Shown one piece after another: positions 1-9,396 of a DNA stretch of 64,000 nucleotides. The notes under the pieces were generated by a model. That model was not told the origin of the DNA and searched no databases. It saw only the letters and a program-made list of their open reading frames with translations. Every line of letters starts with the position of its first letter. Within the stretch, counting starts at the first letter, position 1. This DNA comes from Paraburkholderia saeva. Its GTDB lineage: Bacteria > Pseudomonadota > Gammaproteobacteria > Burkholderiales > Burkholderiaceae. Where the stretch lies: NCBI RefSeq assembly GCF_907164555.1, contig NZ_CAJQZC010000001.1, positions 62,001 through 126,000 on the forward strand. Reading direction: 5' to 3'. The position numbers were made by a program, and so were the translations under genes.

Positions 1-471
1 GTTCGGCTCGTTCTTGATCTCGCCGACGAGTTCCGCGTGCACGACGTTGTCGTTTTCGTCGATCACGACGACTGCGCGTGCCGTGAGGCCCGTCAGCGGG
101 CCGCTCGTCACGTCGACGCCGTACGCCTTTGCGAAATCATGGCCGCGGAACGTCGAGGCCGTGACCACGTTTTCGATGCCTTCAGTCGTGCAGAAGCGCG
201 TTGCCGCGAACGGCAGGTCGCCCGAAACGACGATGACCGTCGTGTTTGCGAGCTTGCCAGCGGCTTCGTTGAACTTGCGCGTCGACGTGGCGCAGGTCGG
301 CGTGTCGAGGCTCGGCACGATGTTGAGGACTTTGCGCTTGCCGGCGAAATCGGCGAGCGTGACGGGTTTCAGATCCTTGCCGACGAGCGAGAAGGCGGGC
401 GCTTTCTGGCCTGCCGACGGGAACGTGCCGCTTACTTCGATCGGGTTGCCACCCAGCGTGACTTGACTCAT
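1..471 (-). CDS. tpx: Thiol peroxidase Tpx (C-terminus cut by window edge)
   Basis: Atypical 2-Cys peroxiredoxin that reduces H2O2 and alkyl hydroperoxides using thioredoxin. Reading leftwards from ATG at 469-471, 157 residues are visible, and about 10 of the usual ~167 lie beyond the edge. The peroxidatic Cys60 sits in the Tpx motif [11 protein letters not shown], and the resolving Cys94 in ATRFC, which is the spacing typical of Tpx rather than AhpC or Bcp. It is the last visible gene of the minus-strand accBC-prmA-DUF3426 series. A hairpin lies in the 104-bp gap before it, so it may have its own promoter. Confidence 0.93.
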   Translation of the reverse strand, partial: MSQVTLGGNPIEVSGTFPSAGQKAPAFSLVGKDLKPVTLADFAGKRKVLNIVPSLDTPTCATSTRKFNEAAGKLANTTVIVVSGDLPFAATRFCTTEGIENVVTASTFRGHDFAKAYGVDVTSGPLTGLTARAVVVIDENDNVVHAELVGEIKNEPN

Positions 472-509
472 GTTGTGCTCCGGAAATGCGTCATCGTTGA
501 CGTTAAATA

Positions 510-527
510 CGCCCGGTTCGCCGGGCG
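510..527 (-). terminator. Hairpin, possible terminator between the DUF3426 gene and tpx
   Basis: A perfect 7-bp GC stem (CGCCCGG/CCGGGCG) closes a 4-nt loop. On the minus strand it is followed by tatttaa, which is only weakly U-rich. It lies after the stop of the DUF3426 gene and 39 bases before the tpx start. It could be a weak terminator or a processing hairpin. Confidence 0.35.
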
Positions 528-575
528 CGCGAGAGATGCGTGAATCCTGCTCCTATCGTGTGGACGCCCGAAATG

Positions 576-2168
576 TCACGGGTAAAAAATCTGCACACGG
601 AAATTCGATGCGACGGCGTCGCCGGTATCGAGGCGCACGATCATCGTTTGCGTCGAGTGACCCGGCAGGCCGGCGGCGACGGACGTGCCCGGCGTGACGT
701 AATCCTGCGGCCACAGCACGCGACGGATCGCGATATTGTTCTGCGCATCGAGCAGCGTGAGTTCGATCGCCGGATACGCCAGCGCGACGCCGAAACGGTT
801 TCGCAACGGCATTTTCAGTTCGAGCTTGTGCGGGCCGTCTACCTGACGCAGATCGGACGGCTCGACCTGCAGGCCGTCGATATCGCGCGGCGGCGCGACC
901 GTGCAGCCGAACTGCACGCAGGCCTGCGCGTAGAGCGGCTGGGTACCCGGCCAGTAGACCATCACCGTTTCACGTTGCCACCACGCCAGTTGCGCGATGA
1001 GCCCGACAAACAGGACCAGTGCGACCAGCGAGCCGAGAATGATCCAGCCGGTGCGGCGCGGCTCGGCCTCGCGCGTCTCGCGCACGACGGCAAACGGCGC
1101 TTCGTCTTCGTCGTGGTCGAGCGAGGTGGCGAACGGTGCGGCCGCGGCCGAAGTGAAGCGCGGCTCGCTGTCGTGCGTCTCTGGATAGATTGCAGCGCCG
1201 GCCGGCGCGTTCGCGAACGCGGGTTCGTCGGTGTCCGGTTCGATCGGACGCCAGCGCGTTGCGTCGCTGTCGTCATCCACTGCATGGTGGCCGTTGATCG
1301 GCGCATGCACGGGCTCGTGCACCGGCCCGTGCATCGTCGGAAAGTCGTGTGCGGGGGCTGCCGCCGTGCCTTCGCGCGCCGCGCGTTCGGCCGCTTCGCG
1401 CTCGATGGCGACCTTCAGCTTCGCCATCGCGGATTCTGAAAGCGGGCGATACGGCAGATTTTTCGTGCTGTGACGCAGACGTTCGTCGATCAGCGCATCT
1501 GGCGCAGGTGCCCACGGATTCCACGCATCGCTACGGAAGTCCGGCGCGCCGGCGGCGTGCTGATGGGTGTCTTCGAACGTGCGCGCGGACGTGTGAGGCT
1601 CGACCGGCGCGGGCGTGTCGAAGGGCGTGTCCGGGTCGGCGGCGGCAGGTGTTTCGAGCGGTGCGCGCGGTTCGGCAGACGACGAATGCATCGCCGTCTC
1701 CGCGCGCGTTTCAGTGTGCGAAAACGCGTCTGGCTCATCCGCTTTGTCGACTTCGTCAGCGGCAGCGGAGGTCGATACGGAGGGCACCTGCTCCGGAGTC
1801 TCAAGCGGTGCGTGCGATGAAGGCGCTTCGACTTCCGGCTCGATCGCGCCAAACGTCGGCTCCACGCGCGATCCAGCAAGCGGGCCTTCTTCTGCGGTGT
1901 CGTGCTGCGTTTCGGGCTCGTGAACGGGTTCCGGAGCGGAAACTGTCCACCGCTTCGGCTCCGTACCGGCAATCAGTGCCGCTACGACATCCGGACTGAC
2001 CGGCGTGGCAGTGGAAAGATCGCCGTCGGTGGTTTCGTAGAGGCTGCTGGAAGCGTCAAAAACTTCGTGACAATGTCCGCAGCGCACTAGACCACGCCGC
2101 AGCGAAAGGTGCGTCGGCTGGAGTCGAAAAACTGTTTCGCAGAAGGGACAGCGCGTCGCCAGGAGCAT
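576..2168 (-). CDS. Zinc-ribbon and DUF3426 domain membrane protein
   Basis: 530 residues with unknown biochemical role. The N-terminus carries an MJ0042-type zinc ribbon (Cys7-x2-Cys10 and Cys30-x2-Cys33). A low-complexity linker of more than 300 residues rich in Pro, Ala, Glu and Thr follows. One transmembrane segment lies near residues 372-394 (WIILGSLVALVLFVGLIAQL). The C-terminal ~130 residues form the DUF3426 domain, probably periplasmic. In betaproteobacteria this family is regularly found just downstream of prmA, as here (48-bp gap). The topology (cytoplasmic zinc finger, outside domain) suggests a signalling or envelope role, but nothing in the sequence defines it. Confidence 0.85.
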   Translation of the reverse strand: MLLATRCPFCETVFRLQPTHLSLRRGLVRCGHCHEVFDASSSLYETTDGDLSTATPVSPDVVAALIAGTEPKRWTVSAPEPVHEPETQHDTAEEGPLAGSRVEPTFGAIEPEVEAPSSHAPLETPEQVPSVSTSAAADEVDKADEPDAFSHTETRAETAMHSSSAEPRAPLETPAAADPDTPFDTPAPVEPHTSARTFEDTHQHAAGAPDFRSDAWNPWAPAPDALIDERLRHSTKNLPYRPLSESAMAKLKVAIEREAAERAAREGTAAAPAHDFPTMHGPVHEPVHAPINGHHAVDDDSDATRWRPIEPDTDEPAFANAPAGAAIYPETHDSEPRFTSAAAAPFATSLDHDEDEAPFAVVRETREAEPRRTGWIILGSLVALVLFVGLIAQLAWWQRETVMVYWPGTQPLYAQACVQFGCTVAPPRDIDGLQVEPSDLRQVDGPHKLELKMPLRNRFGVALAYPAIELTLLDAQNNIAIRRVLWPQDYVTPGTSVAAGLPGHSTQTMIVRLDTGDAVASNFRVQIFYP

Positions 2169-2216
2169 ATTGTGCCGGGGACCCTGAGGGCGTTGGAGTG
2201 GACGATACGGCCTATT

Positions 2217-3119
2217 CTAATGGCTTTCGCGTCGGGTTCCCGTGAGGCAGACCCAGCCCTCGTGTTCACGCCAGACGGAGATGTCGATCCAGCGCTCGTA
2301 GACACGCGCTACGTCGTCCGCCTGCCGCGCGAGAATGCCCGACAGTGCAATGCGGCCACCCGGTTTTACCTTCGACGCGAGCATCGAGGCCATCAGCTTC
2401 AGCGGGTTCGACAGGATATTCGCGACGACGATATCGAACTCGCCGGTCGGGCACGCGTCGGGCAGCCCATACGTGACTTCCGCGCGGTTGCGCTCGCTGT
2501 TCTGGTGGGCCGATTCGACTGCCTGCGGATCGATGTCGATGCCGAACACCGGGTTCGCGCCGCACTTCTTTGCAAGGATCGCGAGAATGCCCGAGCCGCA
2601 GCCGTAATCGAGCACGGATTGATTCTGCTTAACGTTCTGTTCGAGCCATTCCATGCAAAGACGCGTCGTCGGATGGCTGCCGGTGCCGAATGCAAGGCCC
2701 GGATCGAGTTCGAGCACGAGTGCGTCCGGGTCCGGCGCGTCGTGCCACGACGGCACGACCCAGATGCGCTCGCCGATCGAAATCGGGTCGAACTGCGATT
2801 GCGTGAGCCGCACCCAGTCCTGATCCTCGACGTCGCGCACGGTGAACGACGGTGTCTTTTCCAGGCCGAGCTGGTTGGTCGCGGCGGCGAGCAGCACCGC
2901 CGGGTCGTGTTCGGCCGCGAGCAGCGCGATCACGCGCGAGCGCTCCCACGCGGTGCGTTCAGGCGTGAGACCGGGCTCGCCGAAAAGCGGCTGCTCGTCG
3001 GGCGTGTCGGCATCCGCGTCTTCGACCGACACGGACAACGCGCCCAGGTCGAGCAGCGCATCGGAGAGATCCTCCGCGTGCTCGCGTTCCAGCTCGACGA
3101 TCAGTTCCCGGTAACTCAT
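2217..3119 (-). CDS. prmA: Ribosomal protein L11 methyltransferase
   Basis: 300 residues, the usual PrmA length. It trimethylates ribosomal protein L11 using S-adenosylmethionine. The N-terminal substrate-recognition domain begins [18 protein letters not shown]. The Rossmann-type methyltransferase domain has motif [13 protein letters not shown], the acidic strand [10 protein letters not shown] and the post-motif [11 protein letters not shown] typical of PrmA. It starts 3 bp after the accC stop, so the two are almost certainly co-transcribed and probably translationally coupled. Confidence 0.96.
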   Translation of the reverse strand: MSYRELIVELEREHAEDLSDALLDLGALSVSVEDADADTPDEQPLFGEPGLTPERTAWERSRVIALLAAEHDPAVLLAAATNQLGLEKTPSFTVRDVEDQDWVRLTQSQFDPISIGERIWVVPSWHDAPDPDALVLELDPGLAFGTGSHPTTRLCMEWLEQNVKQNQSVLDYGCGSGILAILAKKCGANPVFGIDIDPQAVESAHQNSERNRAEVTYGLPDACPTGEFDIVVANILSNPLKLMASMLASKVKPGGRIALSGILARQADDVARVYERWIDISVWREHEGWVCLTGTRRESH

Positions 3120-3122
3120 TGC

Positions 3123-4490
3123 TTACGCTTCTTCCGGTGCGGCCTGCAGCTTCGCAGCCAGCCGGTTTTCGAGGTAATGAATGCTCGTGCCGCCCTCGAC
3201 GAACTTCGCGTCGAGCATCAGCTCGCGATGCAGCGGGATATTGGTCTGGATGCCTTCGACGACCATTTCCGACAGCGCGATGCGCATGCGCTTGATCGCC
3301 TGCTCGCGCGTTGCACCGTAAGCGATCAGTTTGCCGATCATCGAATCATAGTTCGGCGGCACGAAATAGCCGTTGTACGCATGCGAATCGACGCGGATGC
3401 CCGGGCCGCCCGGCATGTGCCAGGAGGTGAGGCGCCCCGGCGACGGGGTGAACTTGAACGGGTCTTCCGCGTTGATCCGGCATTCGATCGCGTGGCCGCG
3501 GAACTGGATGTCGCGCTGACGCACCGCCAGCTTCTCGCCGGCCGCAATGCGGATCTGTTCCTGCACGATATCGATGCCGGTAATCAGTTCCGTCACCGGA
3601 TGCTCGACCTGCACGCGCGTATTCATTTCGATGAAGTAGAACTCGCCGTTTTCGTACAGGAATTCGAACGTACCTGCGCCGAGGTAACCCATCTTCTTGC
3701 AGGCGTCCGCGCAACGGTCGCCGATGCGCTCGATCAGGCGGCGCGCGATGCCCGGCGCCGGCGCTTCCTCGATCACCTTCTGGTGGCGACGTTGCATCGA
3801 GCAGTCGCGCTCTCCCAGCCAGATCGCGTTCTTGAACGAGTCCGACAGGATCTGGATTTCGATGTGCCGCGGGTTCTCCAGGAATTTTTCCATGTAGACC
3901 TGCGGATTGCCAAACGCGCGGCCGGCTTCTTCGCGCGTCATGTTGACCGCGTTCACGAGCGCGGCTTCCGTGTGGACAACACGCATGCCGCGACCGCCGC
4001 CGCCGCCTGCTGCCTTGATGATGACCGGATAGCCCACCTGGCGGGCAATTTTCACGATCTCCTTCGGATCTTCGGGCAACGCGCCTTCAGAACCCGGCAC
4101 GCAGGGCACGCCGGTCTTGATCATGGTCTGCTTCGCGGTGACCTTGTCGCCCATCATCCGGATCGTTTCCGGACGCGGTCCGATGAACACGAAGCCCGAC
4201 TGTTCGACGCGCTCCGCGAAATCCGCGTTTTCAGAGAGGAAACCGTAGCCGGGGTGAATCGCTTCGGCGTCGGTGACTTCTGCCGCGCTGATGAGCGCGG
4301 GCATGTTCAGGTAGCTCAGGTTCGAAGGCGCCGGCCCGATACAGACGGCTTCGTCGGCGAGCTTGACGTATTTGGCTTCCTTGTCGGCTTCCGAATAGAC
4401 GACGACCGTCTTGACGCCGAGTTCGCGGCACGCGCGCTGGATACGGAGCGCGATTTCGCCGCGATTGGCAATGAGGATTTTTTCAAACAT
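3123..4490 (-). CDS. accC: Biotin carboxylase subunit of acetyl-CoA carboxylase
   Basis: 455 residues from the ATG at 4488-4490 ([14 protein letters not shown]). Upstream in-frame starts would add 12 non-conserved residues and were rejected. It carboxylates biotin on AccB with ATP and bicarbonate, the first half-reaction of malonyl-CoA formation for fatty acid synthesis. Visible motifs are the N-terminal [11 protein letters not shown], the ATP-grasp glycine loop [10 protein letters not shown] and the active-site segment [14 protein letters not shown]. It lies downstream of accB in the standard accB-accC order, 127 bp apart. Confidence 0.97.
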   Translation of the reverse strand: MFEKILIANRGEIALRIQRACRELGVKTVVVYSEADKEAKYVKLADEAVCIGPAPSNLSYLNMPALISAAEVTDAEAIHPGYGFLSENADFAERVEQSGFVFIGPRPETIRMMGDKVTAKQTMIKTGVPCVPGSEGALPEDPKEIVKIARQVGYPVIIKAAGGGGGRGMRVVHTEAALVNAVNMTREEAGRAFGNPQVYMEKFLENPRHIEIQILSDSFKNAIWLGERDCSMQRRHQKVIEEAPAPGIARRLIERIGDRCADACKKMGYLGAGTFEFLYENGEFYFIEMNTRVQVEHPVTELITGIDIVQEQIRIAAGEKLAVRQRDIQFRGHAIECRINAEDPFKFTPSPGRLTSWHMPGGPGIRVDSHAYNGYFVPPNYDSMIGKLIAYGATREQAIKRMRIALSEMVVEGIQTNIPLHRELMLDAKFVEGGTSIHYLENRLAAKLQAAPEEA

Positions 4491-4617
4491 AGCGGATTTT
4501 CGACTCATCAATGGGCGCCGCAGCATGGATTGACCACGACTCAGCGGCTGCCTCAGAGGATCGGTTGCGCACGCGATAGAGGCGTGCGCCGACGGCTGAT
4601 ACGGAAAAAGCGCCGGT

Positions 4618-5085
4618 TTAGCCGACCACGAAGAGCGGCTGGCCGTATTCGACTGCCTGACCGTTCTCGACGAGGATTTCCTTGATCACGCCCGACTGGT
4701 CGGATTCAATTTCGTTCAGCAACTTCATCGCTTCGATAATGCAGATCGTCTGACCTTCCTTGACCGTGTCGCCCACCTGGACGAACGGATCGGCACCCGG
4801 CGACGGCGCGCGGTAGAACGTGCCGACCATCGGCGACGTCACCACGTGGCCTTGCGGCGCTGCCGGAGCCGGCGTGGCCGGTGTGCCCGCGGCGGCTTCA
4901 GGTGCTGCGCCCTGCATCGGCGCCGGGCCAGCGTACTGCGGCGCGTACGAGGCGGACGGCTGCACGTAAACCGGCGGCGCATTCTTGACGATGCGAACCT
5001 TGCCTTCGCCCTCTGTCACTTCCAGTTCCGAAATACCAGACTCGGAAACGAGGTCGATCAGAGTCTTGAGTTTACGTAGATCCAT
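4618..5085 (-). CDS. accB: Biotin carboxyl carrier protein of acetyl-CoA carboxylase
   Basis: 155 residues. The N-terminal domain ([17 protein letters not shown]) is followed by an Ala/Pro-rich flexible linker at about residues 40-75 and a C-terminal biotinyl domain with the signature EAMKLLNE. Lys121 is the predicted biotinylation site. It shuttles carboxybiotin from AccC to the AccAD carboxyltransferase. It is co-oriented with aroQ upstream (69-bp gap) and accC downstream, the common proteobacterial aroQ-accB-accC arrangement. Confidence 0.97.
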   Translation of the reverse strand: MDLRKLKTLIDLVSESGISELEVTEGEGKVRIVKNAPPVYVQPSASYAPQYAGPAPMQGAAPEAAAGTPATPAPAAPQGHVVTSPMVGTFYRAPSPGADPFVQVGDTVKEGQTICIIEAMKLLNEIESDQSGVIKEILVENGQAVEYGQPLFVVG

Positions 5086-5154
5086 TGGGCATCCCCTTTT
5101 ATGCGTGAAGGGCCGGCGTTCGATGACGTCCGGCGCAGAATTGGTTGTGTTTGG

Positions 5155-5619
5155 TCAGCCGCGCGCTGCGCTGGCCTGTCCCGTGGACAGCCGGTCGAGT
5201 GCGAATTCGAGTGCGTACAGATATCCCTTCCAGCCAAGGCCGCAGATGACGCCTTCGGCCTGGTCGGAGAAATACGAGTGATGCCGGAACGGTTCTCGAC
5301 GATGCACGTTCGACAGATGAATCTCGACGAACGGGATGCCGACCCCCGCCAGTGCGTCCCGAATGGCCACGCTGGTATGCGTGTACGCGGCGGGATTGAT
5401 CAGGATGAAATCAGTCTGTTCGGTTCTTGCCGCCTGGATCCGGTCGACGATCGCGCCTTCGTGATTGCTCTGAAAGGTAGCGAGTTCGACGTCCGCGCGG
5501 GCGGCATGGTCAGCCAGCGCCTGATCGATCTGCGGCAATGTCACACGCCCATAGACCTCCGGTTCCCGGGTGCCGAGAAGGTTGAGGTTGGGGCCGTGCA
5601 GAACCAGCAGTCGCGTCAT
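5155..5619 (-). CDS. aroQ: Type II 3-dehydroquinate dehydratase
   Basis: 154 residues, the normal length for the small dodecameric type II enzyme. It converts 3-dehydroquinate to 3-dehydroshikimate in the shikimate pathway. Visible motifs are [18 protein letters not shown] at the N-terminus with the catalytic Tyr in its final part, [16 protein letters not shown], and the substrate-binding [17 protein letters not shown] with its catalytic-site His. It is first in the accBC gene group. About 195 bp separate it from the TlpA-like gene upstream, room for the operon promoter. Confidence 0.96.
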   Translation of the reverse strand: MTRLLVLHGPNLNLLGTREPEVYGRVTLPQIDQALADHAARADVELATFQSNHEGAIVDRIQAARTEQTDFILINPAAYTHTSVAIRDALAGVGIPFVEIHLSNVHRREPFRHHSYFSDQAEGVICGLGWKGYLYALEFALDRLSTGQASAARG

Positions 5620-5813
5620 GGTCGCTTCTATTTCCGTGGAATTGCGCGAACTTTAGCGCTGATTAGAGAAACTTGTCTAGTTTCGCAGGGGGTTCGCGCC
5701 GCGCGCGGCCGGGGTGGCCAGCGCCGGCACGCCCGATTTGATCGCAATTTCGCCTAATTTACGCGTAAAAAGGCGCGTTCAGAGAAGATTTTGCGTATTT
5801 CGCGAATATGGGC

Positions 5814-6395
5814 TTAAAGGGCGTCGAGCGTGCGTTTCAGTTCGGCTGGCTGGATTTCGCCGAGTTTTGTCGAAAGAACGGTGCCTTTGGCGTCAATAAC
5901 GACCGTATAGGGAAGGCCGCCCGCGTTGTTGCCGAATGCCCGCGCGAGGTCCGCTCCGCCGAAGCCGGTGACGAAAACCGGATAGTCGACCTTCACTTTC
6001 TGCAGGAAAGTCTGCACGTTCTTTTCGGAATCCACGCCAAGGCCGATGAACTGGATGCCCTTTTTTGCGTAATCGCGATGGAGTTGAGCGAGGGCAGGCA
6101 TTTCTTCTACACACGGTCCGCACCACGACGCCCAGAAGTTCACGACGACCGGATGGCCCTTGAACATCTCCAGCGATTGCGGCTTGCCGTCGGCGCTCGT
6201 CACGTTTTGCGCCCAGAGTGCGTTGACGGCGTCCTGCGGCCTGCTCGCCGCGCCGGCGCCAGGCTGACCGGATTGTCCCGATTGCGCCGATTGCGCTGTC
6301 TCCGTCGCGTTGCCATTCAGGAACCAGTAGCCGGCAGCGGCCCCGCCGCCTGCTGCCACAACTGCTACTGCGAGTGCTGCCAGAATCCGCTTCAT
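5814..6395 (-). CDS. TlpA/ResA-like thioredoxin family protein
   Basis: 193 residues. The N-terminal hydrophobic segment (about residues 1-25, ILAALAVAVVAAGGGAAAGY) is a signal anchor or signal peptide. A Gln/Ser/Gly spacer leads into a thioredoxin fold with the redox motif WASWCGPCVEEMP. The sequence VVNFWASWCGPC and the cis-Pro region GLPYTVVID are typical of the TlpA/ResA/AhpC-TSA branch. It probably acts in the periplasm as a thiol-disulfide reductase, for example in cytochrome c or metal-centre assembly. The substrate cannot be told. The gene follows the uncharacterised gene upstream with a 14-bp gap. Confidence 0.88.
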   Translation of the reverse strand: MKRILAALAVAVVAAGGGAAAGYWFLNGNATETAQSAQSGQSGQPGAGAASRPQDAVNALWAQNVTSADGKPQSLEMFKGHPVVVNFWASWCGPCVEEMPALAQLHRDYAKKGIQFIGLGVDSEKNVQTFLQKVKVDYPVFVTGFGGADLARAFGNNAGGLPYTVVIDAKGTVLSTKLGEIQPAELKRTLDAL

Positions 6396-6409
6396 CGTGG
6401 TGGGTCTGT

Positions 6410-7090
6410 TCAGGTAGTGGTTGGAGAAATGGAAGGCGCCGCCGCGGATGCCGCCGCAATGCTTTCAGCGAGCAGCGTCTCTACCGTCTGCCGGTTCGCG
6501 CGCGCCGTGCGGCCGCGTGCGTCGGCGCGCACGGCGCCGCGCAGATCGTCGGAATCGTAAAGGGCGACGTGGATGCCGACCGGCTCCGCCTCGCGCCGCT
6601 CTTTCGCCGGACGCCACAGGAAGCTGAGCGTCTCGACGTAGCCGCGGCCGGCGAAGTGGCGCGTCTCGGAGACGTCATACTGGATGTTGGCGTTGAGCAG
6701 ATAGATGGCGACTTCCTTCGGGTTGTCGCAGAACGCCTGCAGATGCACGTCCGAATGCTCGCCCGCCGTTCCGCCGAGCACGGCGCCCGTCAGATAGGGA
6801 TTGAACGGGGCGAGGCGATCCATCCAGTCGAGCGCGACTTCGCGCAGCCGCCGCAGAACCGCGGGCTGGCTGTCGCCCTGGAAAAGCGACTGGTACTCGC
6901 GGATTTCTTCTTCTATCTGGTCGTTATCCGGCAGCCATTCGCCAGCGACACGCGTCTCCCCGACGACCTGCCGCGCAGCCTTGCGTTTGGCCGTCGAATA
7001 ATCCAGCCCGTCTTCGGCGATCATTCTCGCAGCCGCCATGGCGATTTCCTCGCGCACGCGCTGCGGATCGAAATGTGATTTGCGAACCAT
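6410..7090 (-). CDS. Conserved hypothetical protein, possible nucleotidyltransferase-like fold
   Basis: 226 residues, not assigned with confidence. The N-terminal part is charged and helical (VREEIAMAAARMIAEDG, IEEEIREYQSLFQ). The central LTGAVLGGTAGEHSDVHLQ followed by a beta-strand-like segment resembles the G-G/S-x9-D-x-D/H pattern of minimal nucleotidyltransferases, but the second acidic residue reads as His (SDVHLQ), so catalysis is doubtful. The C-terminus is a low-complexity Ala/Ser/Thr tail. It is divergent from mpl and 14 bp upstream of the TlpA-like gene. The fold is inferred from one motif only. Confidence 0.75.
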   Translation of the reverse strand: MVRKSHFDPQRVREEIAMAAARMIAEDGLDYSTAKRKAARQVVGETRVAGEWLPDNDQIEEEIREYQSLFQGDSQPAVLRRLREVALDWMDRLAPFNPYLTGAVLGGTAGEHSDVHLQAFCDNPKEVAIYLLNANIQYDVSETRHFAGRGYVETLSFLWRPAKERREAEPVGIHVALYDSDDLRGAVRADARGRTARANRQTVETLLAESIAAASAAAPSISPTTT

Positions 7091-7265
7091 CTCACAATCA
7101 TACTAGAGAATATATGACGGCCTTTCCGGCTGCCTGGAACGACACCGCCGCGCGGCTGCACGAGGGGCGTCGGTTACAATAGCGTCCCTTGCAGACGATT
7201 CCGAAAGACCGTCCTGCGCACTCCTTTCCCACGCAAAAAGTACGCCCGCGCGGCACGACAGGCTT

Positions 7266-8690
7266 ATGCACATCCACATCCTCGGCATCTGCGGCACGTT
7301 CATGGGCGGTCTCGCCGCGCTCGCGCGCGGCGCGGGCCACAAGGTGACCGGCTGCGACGCCGGCGTCTATCCGCCGATGAGCACGCAGCTCGAAGCGCTG
7401 GGCATCGATCTCATTGAAGGATACGGCGCGGAGCAGGTCGATCTGCAGCCGGACCTGTTCGTGATCGGCAACGTCGTCTCGCGCGGCAATCCGCTGATGG
7501 AAGCGATCCTCGATCGCGGCCTGCCCTACACGTCCGGCCCGCAGTGGCTTGGCGAACATGTGCTGAACGGCAAATGGGTGCTGGCCGTGGCGGGCACGCA
7601 CGGCAAGACGACGACCTCTTCGATGCTCACGTGGCTTCTTGAAGACGCCGGCATGAATCCGGGCTTTCTGATCGGGGGCGTGCCGCTGAACTTCGGCGTG
7701 TCGGCGCGGCTGACCGATTCGAGCTTCTTCGTGATCGAAGCCGACGAGTACGACACCGCTTTCTTCGACAAACGCTCGAAGTTCGTTCACTACCGGCCGA
7801 AAACCGCGATCCTGAACAACCTCGAGTTCGATCACGCGGACATCTTCCCGGATCTCGCCGCGATTGAAACGCAGTTCCATCACCTCGTGCGCACGGTGCC
7901 GGGCATCGGCCGGATTATCACGAACGGTCGTGAAGATGCGCTTGAACGCGTGCTCACGCGCGGCTGCTGGAGCGAAGTGGAGCGCTTCGGCGTCGAGGGC
8001 GGCTGGCAGGCGTTGCCCGCCGAAGAAGGCGTGCCCGTCGACGAACGCTTCGCGGTGTATCACAGCGGCGCGCGCGTTGGCGTCGTCGACTGGATGGTGC
8101 AGGGCGACCACAACCGCATGAACGCGATCGCCGCGATTGCCGCCGCGCGCCATATTGGCGTGCCACCCGCGCAGGCCGCGCGTTCGCTTGCGACGTTCCG
8201 CAACGTGAAGCGGCGCATGGAAGTGCGTGGGAGCGTCGATGGCGTCACTGTTTACGACGACTTCGCGCATCATCCGACCGCGATCGAAACGACGGTGGCG
8301 GGCCTGCGCACGCGCGTCGGCCGCGAACGCACGCGGATTCTCGCGGTGCTCGAGCCGCGCTCGAACACGATGAAGCTCGGCGTGATGAAGGCGCAACTGC
8401 CGGCGAGCCTCGCGGACGCCGATCTGGTTTTCGGCTACGGCGCGCCGTCTGGCCGTGACGCGCTCGGCTGGGATCTCGCCGATGCGCTCGCGCCGCTCGG
8501 CGACAAGGCGCAGGCCTTCAACAACATCGATGCGCTGGTCAAGGCGGTCGCGGCAGTTGCCCAGCCAGGCGACCAGGTGCTCGTGATGAGCAACGGCGGT
8601 TTTGGCGGCGTGCACCAGAAGCTGCTCGACGCGCTGTCGGCGCGCTCGCCCGTGCAAGCCGCGGCCGGTGGCCAGCGAGGCGCAGCGTGA
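7266..8690 (+). CDS. mpl: UDP-MurNAc:L-alanyl-gamma-D-Glu-meso-DAP ligase
   Basis: 474 residues. It ligates the recycled murein tripeptide directly to UDP-N-acetylmuramate in cell-wall recycling. It belongs to the Mur ligase family. The N-terminal HILGICGTFMGGLAALARG is the Mpl version of the UDP-binding GIGG motif. The ATP loop is VAGTHGKTTTSSML, and the central domain has the Mur-type EADEYDTAFFD. Mpl rather than MurC is indicated by GICGTFMGG and by location outside the dcw cluster. The last 4 bases overlap the next gene's GTG start. Confidence 0.95.
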   Translation: MHIHILGICGTFMGGLAALARGAGHKVTGCDAGVYPPMSTQLEALGIDLIEGYGAEQVDLQPDLFVIGNVVSRGNPLMEAILDRGLPYTSGPQWLGEHVLNGKWVLAVAGTHGKTTTSSMLTWLLEDAGMNPGFLIGGVPLNFGVSARLTDSSFFVIEADEYDTAFFDKRSKFVHYRPKTAILNNLEFDHADIFPDLAAIETQFHHLVRTVPGIGRIITNGREDALERVLTRGCWSEVERFGVEGGWQALPAEEGVPVDERFAVYHSGARVGVVDWMVQGDHNRMNAIAAIAAARHIGVPPAQAARSLATFRNVKRRMEVRGSVDGVTVYDDFAHHPTAIETTVAGLRTRVGRERTRILAVLEPRSNTMKLGVMKAQLPASLADADLVFGYGAPSGRDALGWDLADALAPLGDKAQAFNNIDALVKAVAAVAQPGDQVLVMSNGGFGGVHQKLLDALSARSPVQAAAGGQRGAA

Positions 8691-9274
8691 TTCTCTATCT
8701 GCACGGCTTCCGTTCGTCGCCGGATTCGTTCAAGGCGCGCGTGATGGCGGCGCGTCTCGCCGAACTCGGGCGCAGCGACGAATGGTGTTGCCCGATGCTG
8801 CCGGTTTCGCCGCTCGAAACGGTAGCGCTGGTGGAGTCGCTCGTGCAGGGCGCGCAGGATGTGACCGTGGTCGGTAGTTCACTCGGCGGCTTTTTCGCGA
8901 CGTATCTCGCCGAAAAGCATGGCTGGCCGGCCGTGCTGCTGAACCCCGCGGTCGTGCCGCAGCGCGACCTGAGCCAGTATCTCGGGGAGCAGCCATTGTG
9001 GCATGGCGGCGGCAGTATCGTCGTCGAGCCGCATCATCTGGATGAATTGCGCGCGCTCAGTGTTACGTCGATCACGCAGCCCGAACGCTATTATCTGATT
9101 GCCGCGACCGGCGACGAAGTGCTCGATTACCGCGAAATGCTTGCGCACTATCCCGGCGCGCGGACCACACTGATAGAAGGCAGCGACCACGCGATCAGCG
9201 AGTTTCCCCGCTATGTCGACGATGTGCTCGCGTTTTGCGACGCACAGCCGTCGGCGCCGCGCAAGACGGCATGA
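8687..9274 (+). CDS. YqiA/YcfP-type alpha/beta hydrolase (putative esterase)
   Basis: 195 residues. The start is a GTG at 8687 overlapping the mpl stop (GTGA), which implies translational coupling. A single alpha/beta-hydrolase domain starts at residue 1 (ILYLHGFRSSPDSFKA). The nucleophile elbow is VVGSSLGGFFATYLAE with the predicted catalytic Ser. An Asp in ATGDEVLDY and a His in EGSDHAISEF complete a plausible triad. The family is UPF0227/YqiA; E. coli members are esterases of unclear physiological substrate. Confidence 0.88.
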   Translation: MILYLHGFRSSPDSFKARVMAARLAELGRSDEWCCPMLPVSPLETVALVESLVQGAQDVTVVGSSLGGFFATYLAEKHGWPAVLLNPAVVPQRDLSQYLGEQPLWHGGGSIVVEPHHLDELRALSVTSITQPERYYLIAATGDEVLDYREMLAHYPGARTTLIEGSDHAISEFPRYVDDVLAFCDAQPSAPRKTA

Positions 9275-9396
9275 TTTCCTGATCCGCGCACGCGTTTCGC
9301 GAGGCGAAGCGCGCGCTGCGGACCACTACCACGAACATGAAGCCGGCCGCACGTGCGATGCGTGTCGACCGGTTGAAGTCTGAACGAGAGTACTGA

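Noticed and set aside
2109..4685. An 858-codon open frame on the plus strand opposite prmA and accC
   Set aside because: Composition is Arg/Asp/Ala-rich with no family motif. It is the antisense shadow of two clear genes in high-GC DNA.
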